64,000 nt of DNA from Iodobacter sp025352645 (GTDB taxonomy: Bacteria; Pseudomonadota; Gammaproteobacteria; Burkholderiales; Chitinibacteraceae). Shown one piece after another: positions 18,420-26,983 of the stretch. The position numbers were made by a program, and so were the translations under genes. The stretch covers positions 1-64,000 of the forward strand of contig NZ_JAWQUO010000005.1 of the NCBI RefSeq assembly GCF_033446605.1. Reading direction: 5' to 3'. The notes beneath the pieces are model-generated. The model ran no database searches and was not told the DNA's origin. It worked only from the letters and a program-made list of their open reading frames with translations. Within the stretch, counting starts at the first letter, position 1, and every line of letters begins with the position of its first letter.

Positions 18420-19406
18420 CTACGTCGTTAAAATCAATTCAATCTGCTGCAACTCAGCAGCACTAAATTCTAAATTTTGCACAGCAATAATGTTTTCTTT
18501 AATTTGTGCCACTTGGCTGGCACCGATGATAACTGACGTTACTTTCAGCAGCGCCCAAGCAATTGCCATTTGCGCCAAGGTTTGCCCACGCGCCTCGGCC
18601 ACTCGGTTTAGCGCATTGATCTGAGCAATCCTTTGCTCAACTTTATCCGCACTTAAAAATGGATTATCCACGGCAGCGGCACGAGAATCGAGCGGGATAC
18701 CGTTTAAATAGCGTGAAGTGAGCAAGCCTTGCGCCAAAGGACAAAAAGCAATTGAGCCTATTCCCTCTTCGGCCAATACATCACACAAACCGCCCTCAAT
18801 CCAACGATCAAACATGGAATACGATGGTTGATGAATCAGGCAAGGTGTGCCCAACTCTTTTAATATGCGGCTCGCCTCACGCGTTTGCTCAGCGGTATAG
18901 GAAGAAATCCCCACGTACAGCGCCTTACCTTGCCGCACCATTGCATCCAATGCCGACATGGTTTCTTCTAGCGGGGTATCGGGGTCTGGCCGATGCGAAT
19001 AAAAAATATCCACATAATCCAAGCCCATACGTTGCAAGCTTTGATCAAGGCTTGCCATTAAATACTTGCGACTACCCCATTCACCATAAGGGCCTGGCCA
19101 CATTTCCCAACCAGCCTTACTCGATACAACAATCTCATCACGATAGGGCTTAAGATCTTTGGCAAGGATGCGGCCAAAGGTAGATTCAGCAGCGCCAGGG
19201 GGCGGGCCATAATTATTAGCAAGATCAAAGTGGGTGATGCCTGCATCAAAAGCTGCCAAGACCATGTCTCGGCTGCTGCTATACGCACGATTCTCACCAA
19301 AGTTATGCCATAAGCCCAAAGAGATCGCTGGCAACTTTAAACCACTGCGGCCTAATCGGCGATAAGGCATATTTTGATAGCGTGTTTCACTGGCCAAATA
19401 ATTCAT
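18420..19406 (-). CDS. gpr: Aldo/keto reductase, YghZ/Gpr type (L-glyceraldehyde 3-phosphate reductase)
   Basis: The 328-residue TIM-barrel NADPH-dependent reductase matches the YghZ subgroup (YQNMPYRRLGRSGLKLPAISLGLWHNFG). Catalytic residues are visible as D/Y in DLANNYGPPPGAAE, K in VSSKAGWEMWPGPYG and H in IFYSHRPDPDTP. The YghZ group reduces L-glyceraldehyde 3-phosphate and methylglyoxal. It lies 8 bp after tyrA on the same strand, so it is likely in the same transcript although not an aromatic-pathway enzyme. Confidence 0.85.
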   Translation of the reverse strand: MNYLASETRYQNMPYRRLGRSGLKLPAISLGLWHNFGENRAYSSSRDMVLAAFDAGITHFDLANNYGPPPGAAESTFGRILAKDLKPYRDEIVVSSKAGWEMWPGPYGEWGSRKYLMASLDQSLQRMGLDYVDIFYSHRPDPDTPLEETMSALDAMVRQGKALYVGISSYTAEQTREASRILKELGTPCLIHQPSYSMFDRWIEGGLCDVLAEEGIGSIAFCPLAQGLLTSRYLNGIPLDSRAAAVDNPFLSADKVEQRIAQINALNRVAEARGQTLAQMAIAWALLKVTSVIIGASQVAQIKENIIAVQNLEFSAAELQQIELILTT

Positions 19407-19414
19407 GATTAGTC

Positions 19415-20284
19415 CTACCTAGATTTACGGCCCCATTGATTACGCGCGGTGCTGGCGCGAACAATTTGCTCGGTTAAGCCTTGGGCATTTTGGCTTTCGA
19501 TACATTCAATCAATGCCGCTAATTGCGCAGCATTGGCTTTTAGATCATGCAAAATAGCGCTTTTATTAGCAAGGGTAATATCACGCCACATATCGGGGTG
19601 AGATGCGGCGATACGGGTAAAATCCTTAAAACCCGTTGCGGCAAAATCGAGGCAAAGCGGTGCATTGTGGCGATCTAACAGCGCATTCATATAGCTAAAG
19701 GCCAGCAAATGCGGCACATGGCTCACCGCAGAAAAAACACCGTCATGCTCAAGCGCGCTCATTTCAAACACCTCGGCACCGCAGGCCTGCCATAGGGTGC
19801 GCAGCAGCGCTACTGATTCTGGGCCACTTTCAGGCAGCGGCGTCAACACCACGCGCCGCCCTTCGTATAAACCATATTGCGCAGCGGCCGCGCCGGATAA
19901 TTCTGAGCCAGCAATTGGATGGCCCGGTACGCAGCGGCTTAAGTGCTGTGGCAGATATTGCTGATACAGCGCACTGACATCCTGTTTGGTAGAACCCGCA
20001 TCACTCACAATGCAATGCGTCGGCAAATAAGGGGCAATCTGCTGCAATAGCCCCCCCATTTGGCCAACGGGCGTGCTCAGCAACACCAAATCAGCGCCTG
20101 CCACGGCGGTGGCGGCATCCCCACTTGCTTCATCAATCACATTTAGCTCAAGGGCACGCGCCAGATTAGCGGGATTACGCCCCACTCCCACCACATAATC
20201 CACGCACTTTGCCCGCTTGAGTGCCAGCGCAAACGAGCCACCAATCAGCCCTGTACCCAGCAAAACCAACCGTTTAATGCGCAT
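19415..20284 (-). CDS. tyrA: Prephenate dehydrogenase
   Basis: The 289-residue monofunctional TyrA converts prephenate (possibly also arogenate) to 4-hydroxyphenylpyruvate in tyrosine synthesis. The NAD loop GTGLIGGS is at residues 11-18 and the catalytic-His segment is GHPIAGSELSG. No chorismate mutase or ACT domain is present. Its ATG overlaps the stop of the upstream META-domain gene by one base (TAATG), indicating translational coupling. Confidence 0.92.
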   Translation of the reverse strand: MRIKRLVLLGTGLIGGSFALALKRAKCVDYVVGVGRNPANLARALELNVIDEASGDAATAVAGADLVLLSTPVGQMGGLLQQIAPYLPTHCIVSDAGSTKQDVSALYQQYLPQHLSRCVPGHPIAGSELSGAAAAQYGLYEGRRVVLTPLPESGPESVALLRTLWQACGAEVFEMSALEHDGVFSAVSHVPHLLAFSYMNALLDRHNAPLCLDFAATGFKDFTRIAASHPDMWRDITLANKSAILHDLKANAAQLAALIECIESQNAQGLTEQIVRASTARNQWGRKSR

Positions 20285-20928
20285 TAGTCACCCAAAACTT
20301 CAAGCAAGACATATTTAAATGCGGAAGCATCCGCAGGCGGGTTGGCTACTTTTTCACGGCGTACTTTGATTTTGTAGCTTTTCCCTGCCACATAATCGAA
20401 ACCTTCGATGTGGTCATAAAAAAGCGTCCATTCTGCGGCAGGCGATTCACGGGTCTGCAGGCAATTCATAGGCACAACGCCGGTACACGCTTTGGTTTCA
20501 GGCGCGATATAAAGCACTTGCTCGATCGCATCGGGCTGGCGAACAAAGATGAGTCGCTCGCCTTTCGCGGCTAAAAACACCAAGCGATTACCTTTTTGCA
20601 AGCGGTAGCGCTGCGCTTTGTCCAACACACCCAAGACGGCGGATTCTACTTGCGCCGCCTGCTCATCCAAGCAAGCCATCCGCGTACTGGCGAGCGGGCC
20701 TACTTTTAGCTTGGGCAAAGTGCTGATACCGCCAGAATAACGATTACACCCAGAGACCCCACTCACCCGATCGCCACTGATGTTTAAGGTCGCCTTTTTG
20801 GGCTCACGCTGGGTAACGCCTGCATGCCGCCATTCGCTTAAAACATAATCGCCATCCAAAAGAGAACGCGCTTGCGCGCTTATGGCCACCACTAACAGCG
20901 CTGTTGCCAGCAAAGATTTATTGAACAT
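20284..20928 (-). CDS. META domain / DUF4377 exported protein
   Basis: The 214-residue protein has a signal peptide (about 1-20, ending ISAQA). A META/HslJ-like domain (about 22-125: YVLSEWRHAG, SGVSGCNRYSGG, STRMACLDEQ) and a C-terminal DUF4377-like domain (about 130-214: YIAPETKACTGVVPMNCLQ, DHIEGFDYVAGKSYKIKV) follow. Such proteins sit in the envelope; HslJ is linked to stress resistance, but the role here is unknown. It is embedded between the DAHP-synthase homologue and tyrA, coupled to the latter. Confidence 0.82.
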   Translation of the reverse strand: MFNKSLLATALLVVAISAQARSLLDGDYVLSEWRHAGVTQREPKKATLNISGDRVSGVSGCNRYSGGISTLPKLKVGPLASTRMACLDEQAAQVESAVLGVLDKAQRYRLQKGNRLVFLAAKGERLIFVRQPDAIEQVLYIAPETKACTGVVPMNCLQTRESPAAEWTLFYDHIEGFDYVAGKSYKIKVRREKVANPPADASAFKYVLLEVLGD

Positions 20929-20937
20929 GACTATCCT

Positions 20938-21939
20938 TTAAAGAGATCGACCCAAGGCCAGAGCTAAGGGTTTTAAGGCCGCAAGTGTATCTAGCAAAGC
21001 TTGCGGGCTAAGTGCTTGATCTGCAGCGTAGCGTGCCTCCGCAGGGTTGGGGTGCACATCCAGCAACACCCCATCCGCCCCTGCCGCAATGGCCGCTTGC
21101 GCCAAAGCAGGCACCATCCAAGATTTGCCACCGGCATCACTAGGATCAACCATCACCGGCAAATGCGTTTCTTGCTTAAGCACCGCAATCGCACTGATAT
21201 CCAAAACATTGCGGTATGCCGTTTCAAAAGTACGAATACCATGTTCGCAGAAAATAATATTGTGATTACCTCCCGCTGCAATCGATTCAGCAGCCATTAG
21301 CCACTCCACAATGGTTGCCGAAACGCCACGCTTTAAGATAATCGGCTTATTGATACGCCCAACTTCCCTGAGTAAATCCAGATTTTGCATATTACGCTCA
21401 CCAATCTGGATGATTTCAACGTCGTATTCCATAAACGTATCCAGCATGCGCACATCCGGCAGCTCCGCCACGATGGGCAGTTGATGCCGCGCTGCAGCGT
21501 CTCTTAATAAACCCAACGCTTCGCGCTGCTGAGCGGCAGGGTGTGCGCCAAAAGAACCGCTGCGCATCAGCCGGCAAGCCGCTGCCGCAACGGCATCGGC
21601 GGTTAAATCCATTTGCTGCGCCGATTCTGCTACATAAGCCCCCGCAATCACTTGGATCTGCGCCCCGCCAATTTCAACGCCACGCACTTTAATAATGGTG
21701 CCACTGGGGTGCGTACTACGCGAAACAATCTTATATTGCTTGGCCACCCGATTCACCCGCTCTACCCCAGGCAAGATGGCAAAACGCGAAGGCTCTAAGC
21801 GCTCCTCATCCCCAATCACCCCAATTATGGTGAGCTCTGCGCCACGGGAAAGGTGCTCTTTTAGACCCGCTTGGTGGATTTTATTCACCACGCTCTCAAT
21901 TTGCGCTTCGCTTGCGCCGTATTTCATCACAATAATCAT
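20938..21939 (-). CDS. aroF: DAHP synthase-family protein (class I-beta, AroF-like) with altered active-site residues
   Basis: The 333-residue protein has the N-terminal ferredoxin-like regulatory domain (about 1-70, MIIVMKYGASEAQIESVV) and a TIM-barrel core clearly related to Thermotoga/Bacillus-type DAHP synthases (DIIQIG-like EIIQIGERNMQN, KPIILKRG, CEHGIRTFE). Several hallmark residues differ. The family GPCSVE is GAYVAE here, so the metal-ligand Cys is Tyr. The PEP-binding KPRTS motif is absent (SGSFGAHPAAQ). DPSH is DPSD. The Glu of VEVHP is Asp. Fold and position next to tyrA suggest an aromatic-pathway role, but standard catalysis is doubtful from these residues. It is the first gene of the unit. 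Confidence 0.75.
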   Translation of the reverse strand: MIIVMKYGASEAQIESVVNKIHQAGLKEHLSRGAELTIIGVIGDEERLEPSRFAILPGVERVNRVAKQYKIVSRSTHPSGTIIKVRGVEIGGAQIQVIAGAYVAESAQQMDLTADAVAAAACRLMRSGSFGAHPAAQQREALGLLRDAAARHQLPIVAELPDVRMLDTFMEYDVEIIQIGERNMQNLDLLREVGRINKPIILKRGVSATIVEWLMAAESIAAGGNHNIIFCEHGIRTFETAYRNVLDISAIAVLKQETHLPVMVDPSDAGGKSWMVPALAQAAIAAGADGVLLDVHPNPAEARYAADQALSPQALLDTLAALKPLALALGRSL

Positions 21940-22279
21940 GCGCCGCCTTTTTAATCTATTTTATGCACCACGACTTTTACCCACAAAAAACACGAAACAT
22001 ACGAAAAGACAATGAAACACACAGGAGATCTAGCCAATAAAGCTGCATTTTTCCGAGCTACGAGTCACCAATTTACTTCGTAAGTAATTTATTGAGCGTG
22101 TTATGGCTTAAATTTACCAAAGGGAACCTCGAAAAACCCATCTATTCATTTTTTGTTTCGTGTATGTCATGAGCAATCCATTTCTTGAACTCACTCATTA
22201 ACATCAAGCCATAAGATTAAAAAAACCTGCAAACACAGCGGCTTACAGGTTTTTAATCTATCACTCAGGCATCAACACA
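21940..22279. other. Intergenic region with pgsA terminator, otherwise no gene seen
   Basis: The 340-bp AT-rich gap between the DAHP-synthase homologue and pgsA holds the pgsA terminator at its right end. Short similar tracts (CACGAAACA-like, near 21990 and on the opposite strand near 22155) occur in it but make no clear repeat. No tRNA or credible reading frame was found. Confidence 0.6.
22215..22258 (-). terminator. Terminator of pgsA
   Basis: Minus-strand GATTAAAAACCTG (22258-22246) pairs with CAGGTTTTTTTAATC (22229-22215), giving a stem with a T-rich descending arm about 20-60 bases after the pgsA stop. Confidence 0.75.
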
Positions 22280-22849
22280 TTATTCTTCTTTAAATTGCTG
22301 CGCAGCCAATTGCAAATAGTAAAACATAGAAATAATTGTCAATATACCGGCAATATATAGCGCCAGTGTACCTATTAATTGTGTAGAAACACCTGGCAAT
22401 AAAGGCCCTGCCCAAAGCAGCAATAAAATAGCAATCATTTGTGCGCCAGTTTTTAATTTACCAATATACGCCACGGCCGTGCTTTTAGATTTACCTTGCT
22501 GCGCCATCCATTCGCGCAGCGCAGAAATAGTAATTTCGCGGCCAATAATAATCACCGCCAACCATGTTGGGGCACGGGCCAGCTCCACTAATAAAATCAG
22601 GGCGGCGGCGACCATTAATTTATCCGCCACAGGGTCTAAAAATGCGCCAAAGCTAGAAGTTTGATTCCAACGACGTGCCAAATAACCATCAAACCAATCG
22701 GTGATTGCCGCAAGAAAAAACAAGGCACTACCCACCATGTTTTGGGTAATGAGTGGCATAAAACTAATCGGCAGGTAATACACGCCCACAAAAATAGGAA
22801 TCAGCGCAACGCGCAACCATGTCAGAAATATCGGCAAATTAAAAGGCAT
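22280..22849 (-). CDS. pgsA: CDP-diacylglycerol--glycerol-3-phosphate 3-phosphatidyltransferase
   Basis: The 189-residue integral membrane enzyme makes phosphatidylglycerol phosphate. The CDP-alcohol phosphotransferase signature D-G-x2-A-R-x8-G-x3-D-x3-D is present as DGYLARRWNQTSSFGAFLDPVADK. Four or more hydrophobic helices surround it. It is downstream of uvrC on the same strand, the conserved uvrC-pgsA order, but here 420 bp apart because a MITE-like element (23093-23265) has inserted between them. The remaining spacer 22850-23092 shows no gene. Confidence 0.94.
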   Translation of the reverse strand: MPFNLPIFLTWLRVALIPIFVGVYYLPISFMPLITQNMVGSALFFLAAITDWFDGYLARRWNQTSSFGAFLDPVADKLMVAAALILLVELARAPTWLAVIIIGREITISALREWMAQQGKSKSTAVAYIGKLKTGAQMIAILLLLWAGPLLPGVSTQLIGTLALYIAGILTIISMFYYLQLAAQQFKEE

Positions 22850-23092
22850 GCGAATACAGAACCCAATGGCAAATACAGCAAGAAAATCGCATTCTACCAG
22901 TATGCACAGCCCGATTGCGGATCAAGCTCGTTTTATTCAGGGCATTCGTGAAAATGTGCAACAAAGCAAAATTATCCAAGCTAAAGGCAATTTATCCATA
23001 GACAAAAACCAGACACTTTGCCTACAAACTAAAGAGCCGCTACGGCCAAGATTGAATCGAGCAAAAAAAAACAGCACCCCATCATTTTCATT

Positions 23093-23265
23093 ACCTGATT
23101 ATGTATCTTGCTCAATTTCATTATAAATATCGTAGGGCGGGTGAAACCCGCGTATTTCTTCAGCATCACTCGCGGGTTTCACCCGCCCTACACATTCAAA
23201 AATCAAGCCCAACACTCAAGAAACCCTCCTGCACAGAGTTCATTGAGCAAGAGACATAATCAGGT
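23093..23265. mobile_element. MITE-like element, copy 1 (173 bp)
   Basis: Terminal inverted repeats of about 24 bp (23093-23116 beginning ACCTGATTATGT; 23242-23265 ending ACATAATCAGGT) enclose a 60-bp palindrome (23132-23191: GTAGGGCGGGTGAAACCC... and its complement). The flanks repeat TTCATT exactly (23087-23092 and 23266-23271), a 6-bp target duplication that includes bases of the uvrC stop codon. It has no coding capacity. A second copy is at 32711-32920. Confidence 0.8.
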
Positions 23266-23269
23266 TTCA

Positions 23270-25126
23270 TTAAGCACGCAACACGGCATGGATTTTTTCT
23301 GCCAAGGCTTGGCTAATCCCCTCTACCTGCTTTAATTCATCCACACTGGCGGCCTTTACCCCTTGCAAGCCACCAAAGCGGGCGAGTAATTTTTGCCGCC
23401 GTTTTGGGCCAATGCCTTCTACATCTTCTAAGCTGGATGAAACCCTTGCTTTAGCGCGTCTGGCACGGTGACCGGTGATGGCAAAACGGTGCGCTTCATC
23501 ACGAATTTGCTGAATTAAATGCAAAGCGGGATGGTCACGTCGCAATTGGATTGGCTCTGGCCTATCCACCAAGATGAGCTGCTCCAAACCGGCCTTACGC
23601 GTTTCACCTTTAGCCACACCTAGCAAGATAGGCTCAAGCATGCCCACCTCGCTCATCGCCTCTACCGCCATAGATAGCTGGCCCTTGCCACCATCGATCA
23701 ACACCACATCGGGCACCATACCTTCACCCGCTGCAATTTTGCCGTAACGGCGAATTAAGGCTTGGCGCATGGCGGCGTAATCGTCCCCTGGCGTAATGCC
23801 TTCAATATTATAACGGCGGTATTCCTTAGGCTGCATATCCATACGGTCGTACACCACACAAGAGGCCACGGTGGCTTCACCCATGGTGTGCGAGATATCA
23901 AAGCATTCGATACGGGCAATGGTATCGGGCCACTGCATGGCTTCGATCAAAGAAGCTAATCGAGCATGCTGCGTAGCGGTTTGGCTACTTCTTTGCAAAA
24001 TTGCCAATTCAGCATTCTTAAGCGCCATTTCTAGCCAAACGCGTCGCTCGCCATTGGGATTACTATTCAATACCACCTTATGCTCGGCCTGCTGGCTCAA
24101 CAAATCCGCCAATAGGGCAGCGTTTTCTGGCTCAGGATGGCAAAAAATCACCGGCGGCGTATTGCGCTCTAAATAATGCTGGGCCAAAAACGCCTCAAGT
24201 GCTGCAGGTGCATCATAACCATCGGCATGCGATGGAAATAGGTTTTTATCCCCCACATGCCGTCCACCGCGCACCATAGCTAGGTTCACACAAATCATGC
24301 CTTGTGCAATCACACACGCCACAATATCCGCATCCACCTCGCTACTATTACTCGAAACAAATTGCTTATCTTGGATGCGCGATAAAGCGCTAATTTGATC
24401 CCGAATCGCCGCCGCCTCTTCAAATCGCCAACCTTCAGATGCCATTTGCATGCGCAATTCTAATTCACCCAATATTTCGCTGGCCTTGCCATTTAAAAAC
24501 CGCACCGCGTTATTAACATCGCTTCGATAATCATCATGGCTAATTAAATCCACACAGGGTGCCGAGCAGCGCTTGATTTGATGCAATAAACAGGGCCTAG
24601 AACGATTGGCAAAAACCGTGTCTTCACAAGTGCGTATTTTAAAAACTTTTTGTAACAGCTGAATGCTTTCTTTAACCACGTAGCCATTGGGAAAGGGGCC
24701 AAAATATTGATGGCGTTTATCTAAAGTGCCACGGTAATAGGCTAAGCGCGGGGAGTCATGCCCCGTAATCACCACATAGGGATAGCTTTTATCGTCCCGA
24801 AACAAAATGTTATAGCGTGGGGCTAAAGCCTTGATCAGATTATTTTCTAATACCAGCGCCTCGCCTTCGGAGCGCACCACCGTGGTGTCTAAGCGCATTA
24901 CCTGAGCCAGCATTAAACGAATACGTGGGCTGTGATCATTTTTTTGGAAATAAGAGCCCACCCGCTTGCGCAGATTAATTGCCTTGCCCACATATAAAAC
25001 CGTGCCATCCGCCCCCAAGAATCGATACACCCCAGGCTGATCCGGCAGGCTTTTAACTTGTTCTAATAGCGCGTCTTTAATGGCTTGAGTGGATAGAATG
25101 GCGTCAGCAGATGGTTGTTCGGACAT
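23270..25126 (-). CDS. uvrC: Excinuclease ABC subunit C
   Basis: The 618-residue nuclease makes the dual incisions in nucleotide excision repair. The N-terminal GIY-YIG domain (PGVYRFLGADGTVLYVGKAINLRKRVGSYF, about 29-60), a UVR motif in the middle (ELELRMQMASEGWRFEEAAAIRDQISAL), the RNase H-like endonuclease (ECFDISHTMGE; DVVLIDGGKGQL) and C-terminal helix-hairpin-helix repeats (VEGIGPKRRQKLLARFGG) are all present. The stop codon lies in the target duplication of the MITE-like element, but the protein is full length. Confidence 0.96.
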   Translation of the reverse strand: MSEQPSADAILSTQAIKDALLEQVKSLPDQPGVYRFLGADGTVLYVGKAINLRKRVGSYFQKNDHSPRIRLMLAQVMRLDTTVVRSEGEALVLENNLIKALAPRYNILFRDDKSYPYVVITGHDSPRLAYYRGTLDKRHQYFGPFPNGYVVKESIQLLQKVFKIRTCEDTVFANRSRPCLLHQIKRCSAPCVDLISHDDYRSDVNNAVRFLNGKASEILGELELRMQMASEGWRFEEAAAIRDQISALSRIQDKQFVSSNSSEVDADIVACVIAQGMICVNLAMVRGGRHVGDKNLFPSHADGYDAPAALEAFLAQHYLERNTPPVIFCHPEPENAALLADLLSQQAEHKVVLNSNPNGERRVWLEMALKNAELAILQRSSQTATQHARLASLIEAMQWPDTIARIECFDISHTMGEATVASCVVYDRMDMQPKEYRRYNIEGITPGDDYAAMRQALIRRYGKIAAGEGMVPDVVLIDGGKGQLSMAVEAMSEVGMLEPILLGVAKGETRKAGLEQLILVDRPEPIQLRRDHPALHLIQQIRDEAHRFAITGHRARRAKARVSSSLEDVEGIGPKRRQKLLARFGGLQGVKAASVDELKQVEGISQALAEKIHAVLRA

Positions 25127-25298
25127 AGGATCAGGAGATAGACGGGTTGGAGTAGCGACATTCTACGCGGCTAAGCAGCAAATAAGTACGCCAGAGCACC
25201 TCCCACTTTGTCTTTCAAACAACGTAAGGATGTAAATAATTGGCGAGCATGATTTACGCCCCTTATGATGAGCCGGTCTTTTCCTTTCGGAGCTTGTC

Positions 25299-25988
25299 AT
25301 GCATACACACCCACTCAATATCAACACCCCTGGCTGGCTTGATCTCAGCACCTTTGAGGAACAAGCCCCTAGCAATATGCTAGAAAACGCCACGCAGTTT
25401 TATAAAACCATGCAACGCAGAAAAACCATCCGCGAGTTTTCTAATCGTCCCGTGGCTAGAGCTGTGATCGAACAATGTTTACTGGCCGCAGGGACTGCAC
25501 CATCTGGTGCCAATCATCAACCTTGGCACTTTGCCGTTATTGAAAGCCCTTCCATCAAACAACAAATCCGCCTTGCCGCCGAAGCAGAAGAACGCGATTT
25601 TTACACCCGACGTGCACCACAAGACTGGAAAGAGGCACTCGCCCCATTGGGCACCGATGCAGAAAAGCCGTTTTTAGAAATCGCACCCTATCTGATTGTC
25701 ATCTTTGGCCAAAAGCACTGTGAGTTTAACGATGGATTACGGCTAAAGAACTACTATGTGCCTGAGTCTGTCAATATTGCTACTGGCTTTTTGATTGCAG
25801 CATTACATCACTCTGGCCTAGCCACCCTAACCCACACCCCTAGCCCGATGGGATTTTTAAATGAAATCTGTGGCCGGAGTAAAGACGAAAAGCCTTATAT
25901 CTTGCTGGTCGTTGGCTACCCAGCCGAGCATTGCCAAGTTCCCAATATCCTAAAAAAACCGCTTCACGATATTGCATCTTTTTTATAG
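25299..25988 (+). CDS. Nitroreductase-family flavoprotein, iodotyrosine deiodinase (IYD)-like
   Basis: The 229-residue FMN protein has RRKTIREFSNRPV (FMN phosphate binding) and APSGANHQPW near residues 67-76. The active-site lid carries Glu98, Tyr102 and Lys123. These have the same spacing as the human IYD residues Glu157/Tyr161/Lys182 that clamp the amino-acid part of halotyrosine. This places it with bacterial IYD-type reductases rather than generic nitroreductases. The physiological substrate is unknown (a halotyrosine or another amino acid-like phenol). It is monocistronic and divergent from uvrC. Confidence 0.8.
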   Translation: MHTHPLNINTPGWLDLSTFEEQAPSNMLENATQFYKTMQRRKTIREFSNRPVARAVIEQCLLAAGTAPSGANHQPWHFAVIESPSIKQQIRLAAEAEERDFYTRRAPQDWKEALAPLGTDAEKPFLEIAPYLIVIFGQKHCEFNDGLRLKNYYVPESVNIATGFLIAALHHSGLATLTHTPSPMGFLNEICGRSKDEKPYILLVVGYPAEHCQVPNILKKPLHDIASFL

Positions 25989-26282
25989 GCAGTGTTTCAA
26001 CTATGGTCAGCCCCTAATTGTTCCTAAAAATGACACCTCTATTCAAAAGCAGAGACCTATAGCCCCTAAGTATTTTAATTCGTTTACTCATTGAAGTAAT
26101 AGGTCTTAAATGCCCACTGAACCGAGCAATCATTTTTGCACTTATTTCTAATCTTTAGCAGCAGCTGCTTGCTGCGCCCCTACGAGCGACATCCGTGGAT
26201 GTCAAACAAACGACAGAAAATATACAAGAGGCATGCGCCTGTCTTTTTAAAGATCAACCACAGCCTATTTCACGGAGATAAA

Positions 26283-26753
26283 ATGAAAGCAAAAACATCA
26301 AGTGTCGTGCTGTTTATTGGCCTAATTAGTATGGCTGTATTCAATACTAATGCAGCAGGACAAAACCCCATTCCAGCATTGATTAAATCCACATCCAATC
26401 TTATTTGTCATGGTGATATTGATATGCGGGACAGCTTAAAAACTCAACTCACCATTGAATTCGATCAAAAAGAACCCAACACACTACAAGCCAACTATAT
26501 TCTCACCAGTTCAAAGAATGAAAGCACGGGCGCTATTTATGGCTGCGGGGCCAGCCAAGATTGGATGATGCGCTGCAATTATGATGCAGACAGAATATCT
26601 GGTCTGATTTTAATGAAGCTTTCCAAAGATAAAAAAACATTAACGGGGGCATTCCCCAGTGCTGATGCAAGGACGATGGAAGAAGCCATTGAGGAAGGCT
26701 TTAAATTCACAACACGCTGCGCCACGCAAACTAGCCGTAAACCTGCGGATTGA
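26283..26753 (+). CDS. Hypothetical secreted protein
   Basis: The 156-residue protein starts at the ATG at 26283, which has CGGAG 7 bases upstream; the frame is open back to 26136 but without a ribosome site. The signal peptide (1-24, FIGLISMAVFNTNAA) precedes a mature domain with four Cys (ICHGD, YGCGASQ, MRCNY, TRCATQ) that could form two disulfides. No family was recognised. A 16-bp perfect terminator stem follows. The preceding 294 bp (25989-26282) contain no other gene, only a small GACATCC-GT-GGATGTC hairpin near 26190-26205. Confidence 0.6.
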   Translation: MKAKTSSVVLFIGLISMAVFNTNAAGQNPIPALIKSTSNLICHGDIDMRDSLKTQLTIEFDQKEPNTLQANYILTSSKNESTGAIYGCGASQDWMMRCNYDADRISGLILMKLSKDKKTLTGAFPSADARTMEEAIEEGFKFTTRCATQTSRKPAD

Positions 26754-26770
26754 TAGCACGGACTCTGAGC

Positions 26771-26817
26771 TTTCTTAAAACCCTCATCGCCAATCTGGAG
26801 GTGAGGGTTTTAAGAAA
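26771..26817. terminator. Strong bidirectional terminator hairpin
   Basis: TTTCTTAAAACCCTCA (26771-26786) is perfectly complementary to TGAGGGTTTTAAGAAA (26802-26817), a 16-bp stem with A- and T-rich arms. Confidence 0.85.
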
Positions 26818-26983
26818 GCAATAAAGATCACACACTTGAGTGCGTATTCAATGCCACCTAGGTAGCAGCAAGCCAAATAAACACTTCCCCGCTCTAAAAC
26901 ACGCCCAACTGCTACTGCTCGGCCATTCTGCATCGGTCTACAATCAAGCTATTCGCTCGACACAACCCGTATACAGGATGACT

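Noticed and set aside
21940..22279. tRNA genes beside pgsA, as in E. coli
   Set aside because: I looked for acceptor/T-arm patterns (GGTTCGAATCC-like) and found none in this gap.
22661..23126. Plus-strand frames opposite pgsA and in the pgsA-uvrC gap
   Set aside because: They overlap a clear pgsA gene or non-coding DNA, with poor codon use and no similarity to known proteins.
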